This document shows, piece after piece, positions 38,390 through 50,187 of a DNA stretch of 64,000 nucleotides. The notes below the pieces were generated by a model, which saw nothing but the letters and a program-made list of their open reading frames with translations, was not told where the DNA came from and searched no databases. The number at the start of each line of letters is the position of its first letter. Within the stretch, counting starts at the first letter, position 1. The stretch is taken from the NCBI GenBank assembly GCA_949126835.1, contig OX421506.1, positions 25,753,301 to 25,817,300 on the forward strand. The letters are read 5' to 3'. This DNA comes from Anisus vortex. Its lineage: Eukaryota; Mollusca; Gastropoda; Planorbidae. A program made the position numbers and the translations under genes.

Positions 38390-38966
38390 CTTAACGTTTA
38401 TGCATGCATAAAAGTTCATAAGAAATAATAATTCCGGTCGAATCGATCATTTTATTCGAAACATGTCTGTGTGCTGGGTTGCTGGTTGTACGAACATTTG
38501 TTGGGGATTAAGGTTCATTTGATTTCCAATAGATGTTTACAAAACAAAACAATGGATTGTGAAAGTCAGAAGTGAAAAATCACCTTTTATAATATCAAAC
38601 TTATTGCTTAATGCAAAGGAATTTTTGTTATTCGTTTTTATGAACTTGCATTTTGTTTTTCAATAACCAATAAAACGCAACTCTTGACTAATTTATTTTG
38701 TAAACAAATAAACATTTTACCTCACGCGACTAATACTTGAGTATTAATTATCGCCTGTTCACTTTTGATGTTAAAAATGGGTTCCTCATAACTAATTTTG
38801 TAACCTTTGTATAATTCTAAAAGACTAGAACTGGCCGTCGAGGTTGAAATAAATTGTCAACACCAGCAAAAGCATGCTTTTTTGTGTGTTTATTAGATTA
38901 AAAATAGAACCGGAAGTTCACGATCACCCCAGTTCAAAAGTTCACGCCTCATTAAGACTTGTCAAT
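38390..38966 (+). mobile_element. P-element-like short transposon with THAP remnant
   Basis: A perfect 15-bp terminal inverted repeat, ATTGACAAGTCTTAA at 38390 and its complement ending at 38966, encloses 577 bases. Inside, from an ATG at 38463, the plus strand reads MSVCWVAGCTN...FPIDVYKTKQWIVKVR. This has the CxxxxC...FP.D...W layout of a THAP zinc finger, the N-terminal DNA-binding domain of P-element transposases. A TGA lies between the two halves and the rest of the transposase is gone. No clear 8-bp target duplication flanks the repeats. Confidence 0.6.
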
Positions 38967-39376
38967 GAAGACGTTACAATGCATCTTTAACTAAGAGCCT
39001 ACAAAACCGTGCAGAACTATTCATTGTGGTATATTTAAATGTTTCGTGATAAGATCAAGTGAAAGAGTATAAGTAGTTAATATAGGTATAAAGAAATAAG
39101 TGATTGGGACAACATATCAGATTGTAATCTTTTTAGAGAGTTGAACTAAAATGTATATATGGCGTGGGTGAAAATTATATTAGATTTCCATAAAAAAAAA
39201 CTTGATCAATTATAGATAATTAGAAAAAATATTGATGAACAACAGGACAAAGAGATAAATAGTCATATGTGCACACATAGATAGTCACCTAGATTATGTA
39301 ACTTATTTATATAAATTTAATGAAGTTCTAAAACAAAGAAAAACTACATATAAAAAGAAATATTACGCTTGTATAT
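38967..39376. other. AT-rich stretch, nothing recognised
   Basis: No coding region or repeat boundary seen. Confidence 0.35.
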
Positions 39377-39950
39377 TGTGACGTTCTGGGTCCCTAACAA
39401 GATTAATGTCACACACAATTAGGGACGGTTTTCAAATATAAACTACTCTTATAGAATAGTATAATCATAGCTGTCTATACATACACATCATTGCCATTAT
39501 ATGCCACTTGGATGTCTGATAGGAGTAAGAATGCGTTTTGTCCTTTCTCTCTCCTGTATTTAACATATGTAGCACTTGCTCTCAGACATATTTACATATA
39601 ATTTGATTGCTCATTGAAAATATTTTATTTTTGTTATCACAAGATTATTCCAAATGTTATCATTCATTGCTATCATTATCATGCTTACATTTTAGCATAC
39701 CAATCTAGATGCTGTAACACGTGTGTGTTTCCCCACCCTTCACCTCGTTCTTGGTACCACGAACACGTGGAATTCACGCCAAGGTCATGCGTGACGAAAT
39801 CTTGCTTGAGTCCACCGCCTCTGACCTTCATCTCCCATCCCTCCTCATTCCCTCTATCAACCCACGATCAACGAGAAATAACCACTGATCTATAAAAAGA
39901 CTGGATTGCGCCTTCTTAATAAATTGGTTTGAGCAAAGTGAAGAAAAGCA
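39377..39950 (+). mobile_element. LTR-like interspersed repeat, copy 1
   Basis: Begins TGTGACGT and shares at least the first ~400 bases with 49032-49430 ('aagattaa.gtcacac', 'agtataatcata', 'tttctctctc', 'cacgtgtgtgtt'). It contains 'tataaaaagactgg' near 39892 and 'aataaattgg' near 39920, in the order expected of a promoter and poly-A signal within an LTR. The 3' boundary is not established and no internal coding region is attached. Confidence 0.45.
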
Positions 39951-40082
39951 CTGATCTAGGAAAAACTAAAATTTCAACTACACTTACCGATATAAACAAA
40001 CTTGTGTCTAAAACTTACTGTGCCACTGATCTATAAATAGATCGGAACGGAATCTATGTTGCTGCCATTTTACACAATATGA

Positions 40083-40560
40083 AAATGGATTGTTGCTGTC
40101 AAGATTCTGACTTCTTATTAATAATATAAAACTAACAATAATACGATCAAAAGAAAACAAATACCAAACAATACAAAAAAGTTAATAATAAAAAAAGTAG
40201 ACAGCACTATTTTGCAGTACGGAAAAACCCGGTCCCGAAACACACTTAGTTTGAAAGCATTTCAAAGGGACATCATTTGGAAACTGCGCCCATTGTATAA
40301 CCTTAACTTGCAGTGATTAGTAATAGGTCTAAGTTTATTAAAAAAAAAATTAACGAATTAAGCAATATTGTTAAAAAAATAAAACTTTATTTTGGAGGAC
40401 GCTTCCAATTTATATATTTAACTTTTAACCCGATTAGTCAAACGCCTTAGCAGAATTTAGAGCAGAAACTAACATCTAAAAAAATTAACAAATCCACGGT
40501 AATTATATATATTGATCAGTGACAGTATAAATAAAACGGCGGAAATGTCTTCAAGAATGT
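40083..40560. repeat. Unclassified interspersed repeat, partial copy C
   Basis: Shares 'ttgctgtcaag', the 'aataccaaacaat' block, 'ttttggaggacg.ttccaatttata' and 'cacggtaattatat' with copy B (13938-15870), in the same order but with internal losses. Confidence 0.6.
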
Positions 40561-40592
40561 TACTTCCGAGCCTAATCCATTCTTTTTAGAGA

Positions 40593-40859
40593 TCAGTGGA
40601 AATAACATATATAAGCAAATAGACCTCTCCTCCTGTCATAACCAAATGCAATGCTTACAAATAAAATCATTCCCCAAAATATGTTTAAACAAATAAATTG
40701 TTTGTATTCTTCGGTAAATCTTGCACCAAAACGAACAACAAATAAAAAAGCATGATAGCCTTTCGTGTTTTCAGCTATGGCATATCTCAGAATGGTGTTT
40801 CCTGTGGTACATTTACCATTGCCAGTTTTACCGATAAGAAGAAGGTCCAAATCAGACAT
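40593..40859 (-). pseudogene. GIMAP/AIG1 pseudogene with internal deletion
   Basis: The frame starts MSDLDLLLIGKTGNGKC, nearly identical to the start of the 24977-25951 gene, after an acceptor-like 'tatttccag'. The last P-loop residue is Cys instead of Ser/Thr. After 'TTGNTILR' the sequence jumps to 'YAIAENTKGYHAFLFVVRFG', so about 65 residues containing the switch and G3 region are deleted. A frameshift follows in the conserved box: the expected 'LVMTGGE' is found in another frame near 40610. No downstream helix was found. This is a relic of the single-exon GIMAP type. Confidence 0.85.
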
Positions 40860-41792
40860 TTTCACTTACCTGGAAATATACTGAACTTAAAATAAATAAC
40901 TAATTTTTAAAAATAGCGATAATGAAACAAGTCTTTTGATATAATAACGCTAAACGTATAGTAGCGCAGTGGCAGGTCAATGTGTGATATGACCATGTAG
41001 AGACACAAACATATTAAATGCAAGCATGCAAGCACTGTTTAAGAATACATCAAAACATGCTTTGAATACTCGAGTCTTCTAAATAGTACATCACCTTACT
41101 ATTACAAGGCGACAACTTTCAATGTTATTGTTCCTCAATAGAGCTTCGTGTTGGTAATATGATTCAGTGAGGCCGCAAATCCTTCACTATCTCCGACAAT
41201 GGACCATCAAATACTTCCTATAATATAGCAGACAACGACAGTAATAATGATGAACATAAATGAATGACGAAAATAATTCAGTAGTAAAAATCAAACTGGT
41301 TTATTAACTCAACAGCAGTAATCAGAACTTCGATTGAAGTGTAAATATTTCAACATCAGAATAGGAACATTTAAGACAAGCAAATATGTCTACATGTCCG
41401 TCCTAACTCTTTGAAGATCGGTTGCAGAACTCAATAGTATTGACGGGAGAACCAGATAAGTTTTACACGGGGGGGCCCAGATGAGTTGTGGCTAATCCAA
41501 TGGGAATGCTGGGATTCGGGGGCGTCTGGAATAAATTATCTCTATGGCGCGAAAATGTCCCGGCGGAGAGAAAAACATTTGAGAGATGTGGGTAGGAAGG
41601 GCAAGGGGGAAAGACAACCTTCAAGACTCGTCTACAAGTTAACTAGTTTTATGCGGATGGGACCTAATTGGTAACAGAATGCCTCGCCGTTCGTTTTAAT
41701 CAAGGGGTTGGGGGAAATAAACAACCGTGATCTATTAATAGCTTTATTGCAATACTAAGGAAATGAAAATGCATAATTGAAAACAGATACAT
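40860..41792. other. Stretch without a recognised gene
   Basis: GC-richer at 41400-41720 with G runs. The short plus frame there has no recognisable domain. An unclassified repeat is possible. Confidence 0.35.
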
Positions 41793-42225
41793 TAGAGATG
41801 GGCGAAACCGTTCACCATACTGATCGCCGCTCAATTGAGCGCTCACTAAAAATAAATGGATCCGTTCAACGGACCCAATGATAACTTAGTAATTTACGCC
41901 CCCCCACCCTCCCGTCCCCCTCCATTTTTTTACAAGTTGGCTGTCAAGGGGATAGAAAAACAACTTAGATCCCTTGTTGAAACGACGTTTTTTTGGTTAC
42001 TTAAAACTTTAACAAATATAAATACTAAATAGTTATTCTCAATTGTCTAGTTACTGGTTGTAGGCTACTAAACTAATTATAATTAAACTTTTATTTTTAA
42101 TTTAAGCGATAATTCCTTTTTTTCAATCTAAAATTTAAATTAAAAGGGTCAATGTAAAATACTTTAATCATATTGGCTAATTATAATGCAAATATTGTAT
42201 CATCAACATTATTTACAACTATTCG

Positions 42226-42545
42226 CTACGCCCGTCAAAATGACGGAGAAACTAATTACAATGTGTTTTGTTAAAAGAGAGAGTGCAATTTAAAAAAGGC
42301 AAAAAAAACAACAGGAGGCCTGAATAGGGAAAACCCGATAAGATCTCGCGTTCAACATAGTAAATGAACGGTGTGAAAGCATTTAAAAGGGACAGTATTC
42401 TGAAAAATGGCGCTCAGTAGAGCCTTTACATACGGTGATTAGTAATAGGCCTACGTTTATTAAAAAGAAATTAACGAATTAAGCAATATTGTTTATATAA
42501 ATAAACATATAAACAAACTCACGGTAATTATATAGGCCTATATTG
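42226..42545. repeat. Unclassified interspersed repeat, partial copy D
   Basis: Contains the palindromic end GCCCGTCAAAATGACGGAGA, then 'aaacccgataagatctcgcg', 'atagtaaatgaacgg' and 'cacggtaattatat', all shared with copies B and C. It lies within the hAT-like element. Confidence 0.65.
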
Positions 42546-42627
42546 ATTGATGATTGATAGCAAATAAGCGATCAGACCCGGATCCTAAGTGAACTATGGA
42601 AACCAGCATATCGAAATGCCAAACGGG

Positions 42628-42800
42628 AATCACTACAGACCCGAATCACTACAGACCCCAATCACTACAGACCCGAATCAGTACAGACCCGGATCAGTAC
42701 AGAACCCGATCAGTGCAGATCTTGATCAGTACAGACCCGGATCAGTACAGACCCGGATCATTACAGACCAGGATCAGTTAGACCCGGATCAGACCCGGAT
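42628..42800. repeat. 16-bp tandem repeat 'gatcagtacagacccg'
   Basis: About ten imperfect units. They produce long but meaningless open frames in two reading frames (repeats of YRPGSVQT-like and DPDQYRPGS-like peptides). Confidence 0.9.
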
Positions 42801-43186
42801 CCTAAGTGAAAAATGTAAAACAGCATTTCGAAATGCAGAACGGGAACGGATCAGTACTTATCCGGGTCTTTTGGCAGTGATCGGCTTTCGAATCCGTTCC
42901 TTTGAAAGACCCGGATCAGTCGATCAGTTCTTTAGTGAGCGACCCATCTCTAAGATGCATAGTAGTTTTAAATATTATAATCATATTACTATTTCAATAC
43001 CATGTTCCATATTAGTATATAATGGGTATAATAGGGGTTATATTAGTGACTGATTCTATGTCATATAACATTACAGATTGGCTTAAAAATGGAAATATAT
43101 TTCAACAAAGTTAAACGATGAAAATTATTTCTTCTCTTATGTTCTAAATACATCCACAAATCATCTGATTTAAGACATCATATTGA

Positions 43187-43215
43187 TATAAAAAAAAAAA
43201 AAAAAAAAAAAAAAA
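43187..43215. repeat. Poly-A tract
   Basis: About 28 consecutive A. It could mark the 3' end of a retrotransposed sequence on the plus strand, but no body was recognised in front of it. Confidence 0.9.
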
Positions 43216-43879
43216 TACGGTATGTTTTTCCTAGACTAGATAGTCCATACGACAGCTTTGTTTATATTCACAACATTTGTGAGATCATCATTAGGAAAAT
43301 AATAATATAAAATACAATATTATTATAAACAAAATGCAGGTATAGAAATGTTATAGCCTACGTTAAAGCAGGAAAACCTGAACACTTTTTCTACTTTTGG
43401 CAGTGCGTCAACCAATTTAGAAAAAAACAAAAACAAAAAAAAACTTTCCTTAGATATTGTGATTAAATATAGATCTAATCTTTGTTCCTTATCAGGTCAA
43501 AATCTTATGACTATGAGATTTAATTAATTAAACAAATACAATGTTATTATTTATGTTTAATTTTAGCATCCTAGGCTTGCAAACTATCAAATGTAATGAA
43601 TTTTATCATACATATAAATTTATTTTAACAACAATATTTCTAGATCGGTCTACACTCAAATATTATTTTAAAATGAAAAAGTATGGGTCTAATCTCAATG
43701 AGCTACTTACTACTAAATTAAATCTAAGTTAAATACAATCATGAATTCTTGAGATGTATGCCTATAACTAGCAATAATATAAGTAATTCATATTCTACTT
43801 GCTTAACTATCAATTAGGGCTTTAGCTAAACTAAAGTCAAATTTAGATCTATATCACATTAACAATGTAGATATAACTC

Positions 43880-44619
43880 TTATGATGGTTCATGGTTCCA
43901 GTACTCACGTGCTCTTTGAGAAAATAGTTTTCTTAATTCTGACCTTGATGGTTCGTTAAGCTTGTAGTTTGCAAATGTATATTTTTTACCATTTTCTTTA
44001 TTTAGATTTTTTACTTTTCTTATCAAGTAGTGAACCTGCTCTTTTTTTTCTTTATCTGTTGTGGCTCTGTTATTGTTATTAAATAAGACACACCTCTTAT
44101 TACATTCTTGAAAAAGTTCTTGCATACTTCCCGATTGTTTTTGGAACCACTCCTCTACACTTTTAAATCTTACTTCTCCTGCATCTATGTCTCGTTGAAA
44201 ATTATCCCCAAATGCCAAAACACAAATGCCAAAGGCTCGAAAGACGTCTTTGCCAAATATAGCTTTCGTCATCTCAACCACTTTGCGATCATCATCTGTA
44301 AATCTGTCTCCATATTTGAGTACAATGAGAAAGGCCGAGATGCCTTCTCCGGAATATTTTAGAGCCAGTTCAGCACTACTAAAGTCTGCTTTGTCCCCGC
44401 ATTGGCATGTGTCCAAATCATCAATCACTGTTAGTTTAACTGCTTCTACATCAGCTGACTGCTTGACAGGGTTGGAAACTTGCAAGTTGATATTAGTCGA
44501 GACAATAAAAACTTGTTTCCCTAAAATGCTGTTTCCTGTTGCGCTTTTCCCACTACCTGATTTGCCCAAGAGAACGATGGTCGGCTCTCTATCGATTGGC
44601 CTTTGTTCTCTGAATATGT
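43880..44619 (-). CDS. GIMAP/AIG1 GTPase exon (last exon of the gene 43880-48963)
   Basis: This terminal exon encodes 245 residues plus stop. The acceptor is 'tttcttaattacag' at 44620. The exon opens with two bases of a codon, so it accepts the phase-1 heptad exon upstream (G+AC = Asp). The AIG1 domain shows the P-loop GKSGSGKS at exon residues 19-26, the conserved box around 'YSGEGISAFLIVLKYGDRFT' and 'AIFGKDVFRAFGICVLAFGD' (G4-like FGD), then 'CNKRCVLFNNN' (G5 region) and a lysine-rich end. The G3 position reads VIDDLDTCQCGD, without the usual D-x-P-G, so nucleotide hydrolysis may differ from the 25 kb gene. No stops or frameshifts are seen. There is no ATG before the P-loop, so the exon must be spliced to upstream coding exons. 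Confidence 0.88.
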
Positions 44620-46753
44620 CTGTAATTAAGAAACAAATGCAATATTCATAATTTATTATTTATTATTTTAAAAGTTGCTTTTGAACTAAGTTAATACATT
44701 TTTTCAATGAGTGCCAAAACATTTAATTTTAAGTCTGCGCCACGAAAAGAGCCTCTGCGCCAAAACAGTCGAGCTAAATAGAGCTACTGATTACGCCTAT
44801 CCGAATATGTTCTCTTTTTACATTTTTACAACCACTTTAGACATGAAAGTAAAAATGAAAAAGACATATTAGACGTTAACAAAATCATATAAATGTTATT
44901 GTACATTCGATTAGACCTATACATACACGATAAATAGGAGCGCAAATAGGCCTACCATAATTACTTTAAAAAAAAGTCCGATTAAGAAGTCAATAAACAT
45001 CCATTTTATTATTGGCCCATACATATACAATTCATATCATTTATAGATTGTATATATTGGTATATATTGGTATATTAAATGATGTTCTCAAAAATGACGT
45101 ATAAAAACAATAAGTAAAAGATTTGGTTTATATTACTTTAAAAGTATGAAATATGCCTAAACACGTAGGACGAAAACCCACATGCAGACAATATTAAGTT
45201 AGGTGATTAAATTTGATTAAGATAACCTCGACTTACTACACAGCCTCAAAGACTGGCATTCTGGTGAACATGGAACACACAACCCTTGCTCTTGGTCTCT
45301 GTCAAATGTGTAGGGAGCCTCCGCATTAGAAAGCGACAAGGTCCAGTGCGATTAGGGTAGTTTCCAATATTGCAGCATTGCACTCAGCTGTCCCCTCTTG
45401 AAGACTAGTCCAGACTTTTGGAGAAAGTCGTGCTGAACGTAACATTGAGGACTAACACACCGAACGGTTGACTTGATCCGTATATTCTGTGACCTTTAGG
45501 TAGTGCAACGTTGTCACTGCTGGACCATCATTCTATCTTTACAACTTTAGCCCCCCCTCGGGTGATCGCTCCCCCTGGAGAACAACTCTAAAACTATAAA
45601 AAAAAACACAACTGCAAATATGACTCCGAGTCTGTGTATTACTCTAAGCTGCCCCGGTCAATCAGTGAAGCATGATGGGCTGTTGATCGATACGTTGGCG
45701 ACCATTGTGAGCTGTTACGTTCCGGCAAAACGAACCACGCGGTTCTAAAGTGGAAGTGGGACCGATCGAAGGAGGTCAGGGGTTTTGGTAGGTAGAACTC
45801 GAAGGGCTAGAACCAGTGCGCCACTGGTGGACCCTGCCTTTGTCTGTACAGGAAAAGCAAGGTCTGGAGTAGGTTAACCTCCAGGCGCTGCTGTTACCAA
45901 GCTGCAGTTGAAAATCACCCGCTGTCCTGGGGATGGACACAAAGGCGAAATCAGGTTCGGTAGATCCCTGGCTCTCAGTGTACTTGTGGTGCATCAGGGG
46001 AATACTACTTCGGGTGATAGAAGTCAAAATAAGAACGCCTTCTGCCGAGTACCAAAGGCAACTTTTGCGAGTAGTAGTGTCGTAAACACTGGACTAAAGT
46101 GAAGAAAGCCCGACGGTTTATGGTTTTCGTTGTCGTTATATTCTACATAGTTACCATTGAAGTGGATTATATTATACATATTTTTAGGAATAATTTTTTT
46201 TTTTTAAACATACATCGACTGGCTGGAATAATAATTTTTTTGAACAAGAACCTAGACATTGAAAAGAGGACCCGTGAAATCATTAAAAAATGTTCAGTTT
46301 ATTTTTCGCCCTACAAGCTCCTGCTTCTGCATAAAATTAATAGTACAATTTCTGAGCAACCACTGAATCTCGTAATATGATTTGTTAGACTGCAGTGTTA
46401 TCTACCTCAACAATACCGCTATCTATCTAATATATTATTAATAAAATATGCGTCTAATTTACTAGCTTCTACATCATAAATTTCGTTTGTTTATAAAAAC
46501 AAAAATTATAAACCATAACATAGACATTTTTCAAAGTAAATGTGTGCAGTGACATTTCAAGCATCAGCTGTTTTTACAATTATCGCAGTTTAGCTACAGA
46601 TTGATTGCAATCTTCAGTGCATTAATGTTTATTGAAATTACGTTAGTGATATTACAGAGGTATAATATCTATGTATAGTCACACTGTTTGCTTATACAAT
46701 TTTCAAAATTGTGTTCAAAAACATATTAAAGCAACAGAAAAAATAATATTTAC
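44620..46753 (-). other. Intron of the GIMAP gene, with a GC-rich repeat block
   Basis: Lies between the heptad exon donor (g|gtaaat at 46753) and the GTPase exon acceptor. The interval 45240-46090 is much richer in G and C and probably contains an inserted element. Confidence 0.6.
45240..46090. repeat. GC-rich unclassified block within an intron
   Basis: Sharp change of composition against the AT-rich intron, with phrases such as 'ggtgatcgctccccctgg' and 'gtcctggggatggacac'. The short frames on both strands have no recognised domain. A retroelement fragment is the likeliest explanation, but it matches nothing else in the window. Confidence 0.35.
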
Positions 46754-46921
46754 CTAATTCATTTTTCAGCTGAAGTAATTCAGAATCTTTCGCTTTTATT
46801 TCACCATCTTTAGCTTTTATTTCATCATCTTTAGCTTTTATTTCATCATCCTTAGCTTTTATTTCATCATCTTTAGCTTTCAATGCTTCATCTTTAGCTT
46901 TTATGTCATCAATAAATGTTT
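46754..46921 (-). CDS. Six-heptad exon of the GIMAP gene
   Basis: Acceptor 'ttatttttcag', donor 'ttag|gtaaat'. The 168 bases open with two bases of a codon and end with one (phase 1 on both sides). It encodes TFIDDI, six heptads (KAKDEAL, three KAKDDEI, KAKDGEI, KAKDSEL) and LQLKNEL. Ends and units match the 44-heptad exon at 2741-3705, so the two exons are paralogous and differ mainly in repeat number. Splicing to the GTPase exon at 44619 keeps the frame open. Confidence 0.85.
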
Positions 46922-48906
46922 CTGAAAAATAAGCAACTCCAACGTGATAAAAAGAAATAAATTCTGAACAGATTAATCACGTCGCAGTCAGATTGATCTG
47001 CATAATATAATGCACTCAATATTTTCTTTCTTACACACAATACTTGAGCAAATATTTCAATACAATATAATTATAAGAAAGTTAGGTTAATTTTGATTTA
47101 TTAATAAGTTTTAAAGGTCTCTTAATGTACACATTTCCAATATAAATAGTTTGTGAGATTCTATAGAAAAGTAAAGTAATAGCAAAATACTTTTTAATGT
47201 GATAAGAATAAAAGTTTTTACAAAAATAAACAATATACAAATAACAAAACAATATGGTCGCTATCTACAAGGTAACCTTGTTTTTCCCTGCTTTTATTTT
47301 TATAAGTTTATTCATAAGTAAAATATGTATAGCGTGTATAGCCTATATATTATATGTATTTAACAAAAATAAATAATAAAAGACTATCTACTTTATAGCT
47401 TTTTTAATATTGTATTCTTTATAATAAAAGAAAAGAAAAGGTTTTCAGGTACTTAAAGTAGGCCCTTTAGTGACAAGCCTTCAGTGAATACAGTCTGTAA
47501 TATTAATTTCTTCTGGAAAGAAAGAAACTTGTATCACAAAAAGAAGCGACAAAAGCTATAAAAAATAAAGAGCTAGAAGTCCAAATGAGAGAGCGACAAG
47601 CTTCCAAGGGCTGATTCTAGTAGGTCCTATTATTTTTATCCTGGAACTCGTTCTTATATCCTTGATTCCACCCTAAGAACCAATATTTCAACTTTCCTCC
47701 AGAGACGTATGATGACAAGGCAGAATGCTAGGTTTGAAAATTTGACAAATATCTACTAGCTAAAACCCAAAGAGTTTTTCAGACAGCTGTTGCACGTAAT
47801 GATAGTGCTAGCACACCAAACGTATGCTAGGGCACCTTGAAGCACAGCAGCGACTTCCAGAAGCTTAAACAAAATTGACTTCTAATTCCTTACAATTTGG
47901 CGCTAGGGCACAACATAAATAAATGAGCTATGCAATGGTGGAACAATTGGATACGTTCAAACAACTTACTTAAAGATTCAGGAAATGTCTCACCAAAGGG
48001 TTCATGACAGATTATGGTAAAGAATCCTACCAAAGCTAAAGGGAGATAATTATGCTGTGAAAGCTAAGGCACTGCATGAGTGAAGAGTTGTGAACACTAA
48101 GCGAGCACCTTGTCCGCATCCATCAAAATGTTGGATCGTTAACTGGTCGCACACAAGGGAGATAATCACGAGCATAGCCCAAATAAACGGCACGGCAAAC
48201 CCAGAACGCGATAACACATTTGAATGACTTCATTGTAAAATGTGTCGAATTTTATAAATTGAAATCATTTGTAGTTCGCAAGACTCTTGACTTATAATGG
48301 ATACATCAGTAAAAAATTTTTTTATATAAGAGGCATTCTTTAAAAAATAAATACTTCTCTTAGCATAACGTAGCTCATTAAAATGTCTACAACTGCATTA
48401 GTGTCCAACTTAAGAGTACAGTACGATTTAATAAAGCTACGTCTTTTCAACTCCCCGCCCCACCTTCACACTTTCAATATTAAGCCACGAACTGTACAAT
48501 GAAATACATTTTGTTTGAAATTAATTAGAAATCAAATAAGAGGACAACTCCATTTAAGACAACATGCCTGGGTCTATCAAAATAATGGTGTCTACCCCTT
48601 TTACCATAACTCCTTCTTTCAGAGAATATTATCAAAAAAGCATGCCCTTTTAGCTTACAATCAACACCGTGACATAACTGCAGGATCTTCGTCTGGGATA
48701 AGTAATTATTATAACAACATGACATAATTTAGTCTTGTTCGGGCTTTTTCAAATCACCACGTGACAGTAATACATAAAAAAGTGTACTTGATTAAGGAAT
48801 TTTAATTTCAGCTTCCATATGTAATTATAAATTTTAGTATATACCAATTTTTTTTTTAATGGGACAAATATTTATAATATAAATACAACATAAAAACTTA
48901 GCCTAC
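46922..48906 (-). other. Intron of the GIMAP gene
   Basis: Between the helix exon and the heptad exon. No further exon was recognised. The segment 47540-48200 is slightly GC-richer and may be old inserted DNA. Confidence 0.5.
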
Positions 48907-48963
48907 CTTTTTCCTTAATAAGTTGCTGAGCTGTATTGTATTGAGCTTTCGCCTTGTCATATG
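48907..48963 (-). CDS. Short helix exon of the GIMAP gene
   Basis: A 57-base exon (exactly 19 codons) between acceptor 'tattttttttgtcaag' and donor 'gaaaaag|gtaggc'. Phase 1 on both sides. It reads YDKAKAQYNTAQQLIKEK, a charged helix. Joined to the 46754-46921 exon (G+AA = Glu) the frame stays open. The first coding exon was not identified. In the paralogue at 2741-6082 the equivalent upstream module is a CARD, but no CARD was recognised between 48964 and 50187. Confidence 0.6.
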
Positions 48964-49031
48964 CTTGACAAAAAAATAAAATATAAAAATAAAAATAAAT
49001 CATTTGAAGTTATAAATTACAGTTTTGTGGT

Positions 49032-49430
49032 TGTGACGTATTAGGCAAGATTAACGTCACACGCAACTAAGAAGGGTTTTAAATGTAATCCGCTTTTATA
49101 AGATAATATAATCATATCATCTGTACGTACAAACCACTGACATTATGTGCCACGATCTTGAGTGTATGATTGAAGTGATAATGTGTCTTTCCTTTCTCTC
49201 TCTTATATTTAACACTTAATGTATTTAGCTTTGCATTGAATCTTATTTACATATTTATGTATATGTTCTGCATGCCCATAAGTATATAAACTATTGTTAT
49301 ATGACTAGTTATTAATATTAGTTTCCATTTATGTATATTATAAATGCTGTTGCACGTGTGTGTTCTCCCCCCCCCCCACATCCCACGCAATCAGGCTTAA
49401 GCCCACCGACTCTGCTCACTTCCTTGACCA
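49032..49430 (+). mobile_element. LTR-like interspersed repeat, copy 2
   Basis: Homologous to 39377-39760, beginning TGTGACGTATTAGGC and including 'ataatataatcata', 'cctttctctctc' and 'gttgcacgtgtgtgttctcc'. The right boundary is unclear; unmatched GC-rich sequence continues to about 49,920. Confidence 0.45.
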
Positions 49431-50187
49431 ACAAAGGATATAGCATGTATTCGAAAATATATATCTGAGATGTCCAGCTGGTCAAGTTAACCGCTGTAAA
49501 CTGTGTAACGTAGTGAGCCGACCGTAAAGAAAGCAAAGTCTGGCCACGGACAAGGGCTTTAGATGTCGCCCATTACCGCCACCCATCCAACCCCCCACGC
49601 ATAGTCCGAGGCGTGAGAGAACACCGCCCCTCTCCCTAAATCAAGAATTCAAGTTTCCCTATTCCTGTTAATCAGACTTAGGAAACGTGCACATTTGCAC
49701 CCACCCTCCCCATTACCTCGCTATGTTGTACTTGATTATACATGTCAATCAAATGTTGAAGACAAGAGACAGACTGACCAATCGCACACGTACTGTGCGC
49801 GTCAATCTCTTTGACCCCCCTCCTTATACCACGTTAATGTTAATGCCTTAGTTATAGATTTAACTTTAATCTTGGGGCGGTCTAGCTTAGGAGGTCGGAC
49901 GGAAAAGAGCATGCCTTCCGCACAAAAAAAATAATTAAATCGTCTTATATGTAAAAAAAAGTTAAGGCCTATCAGCATTTTATGAAAAGTGTTTCTCGAA
50001 AATTGTTATGGTTGCCATATTATTAAAAAATGTAATTTATATATAATACTTTTTGTACCCTAAGTATTCATAAAACAAACTGCCGAATCGTTAAGGGTTA
50101 TTTGAAATTGTCAGTTAAGCCATTTACAAAAAAAAAGGTTCATTGTTTTAATGACCAGCCTTTTGGCACTGTGCCACATTAAGGGTA
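49431..50187. other. Stretch without a recognised gene
   Basis: The GC-rich part (to about 49920) may belong to the preceding LTR-like repeat. After that the sequence is AT-rich and featureless. Confidence 0.35.

Larger units (their letters stand above)
41793..42952. mobile_element. hAT-like non-autonomous element carrying another repeat
   Basis: Termini TAGAGATGGGC (left) and the inverted 'gacccatctcta' (right), with subterminal 'gagcgctcactaaa'/'tttagtgagcg'. The 8-bp flanks AGATACAT (41785-41792) and AGATGCAT (42953-42960) match at seven positions, the target-site length of hAT. Inside lie a fragment of the unclassified interspersed family (42226-42545) and a 16-bp tandem repeat (42628-42800). 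No transposase was found. Confidence 0.7.

Noticed and set aside
42589..43053. 154-codon and 61-codon repetitive open frames
   Set aside because: Produced by a 16-bp tandem repeat whose period keeps several frames open; no start context or domain.
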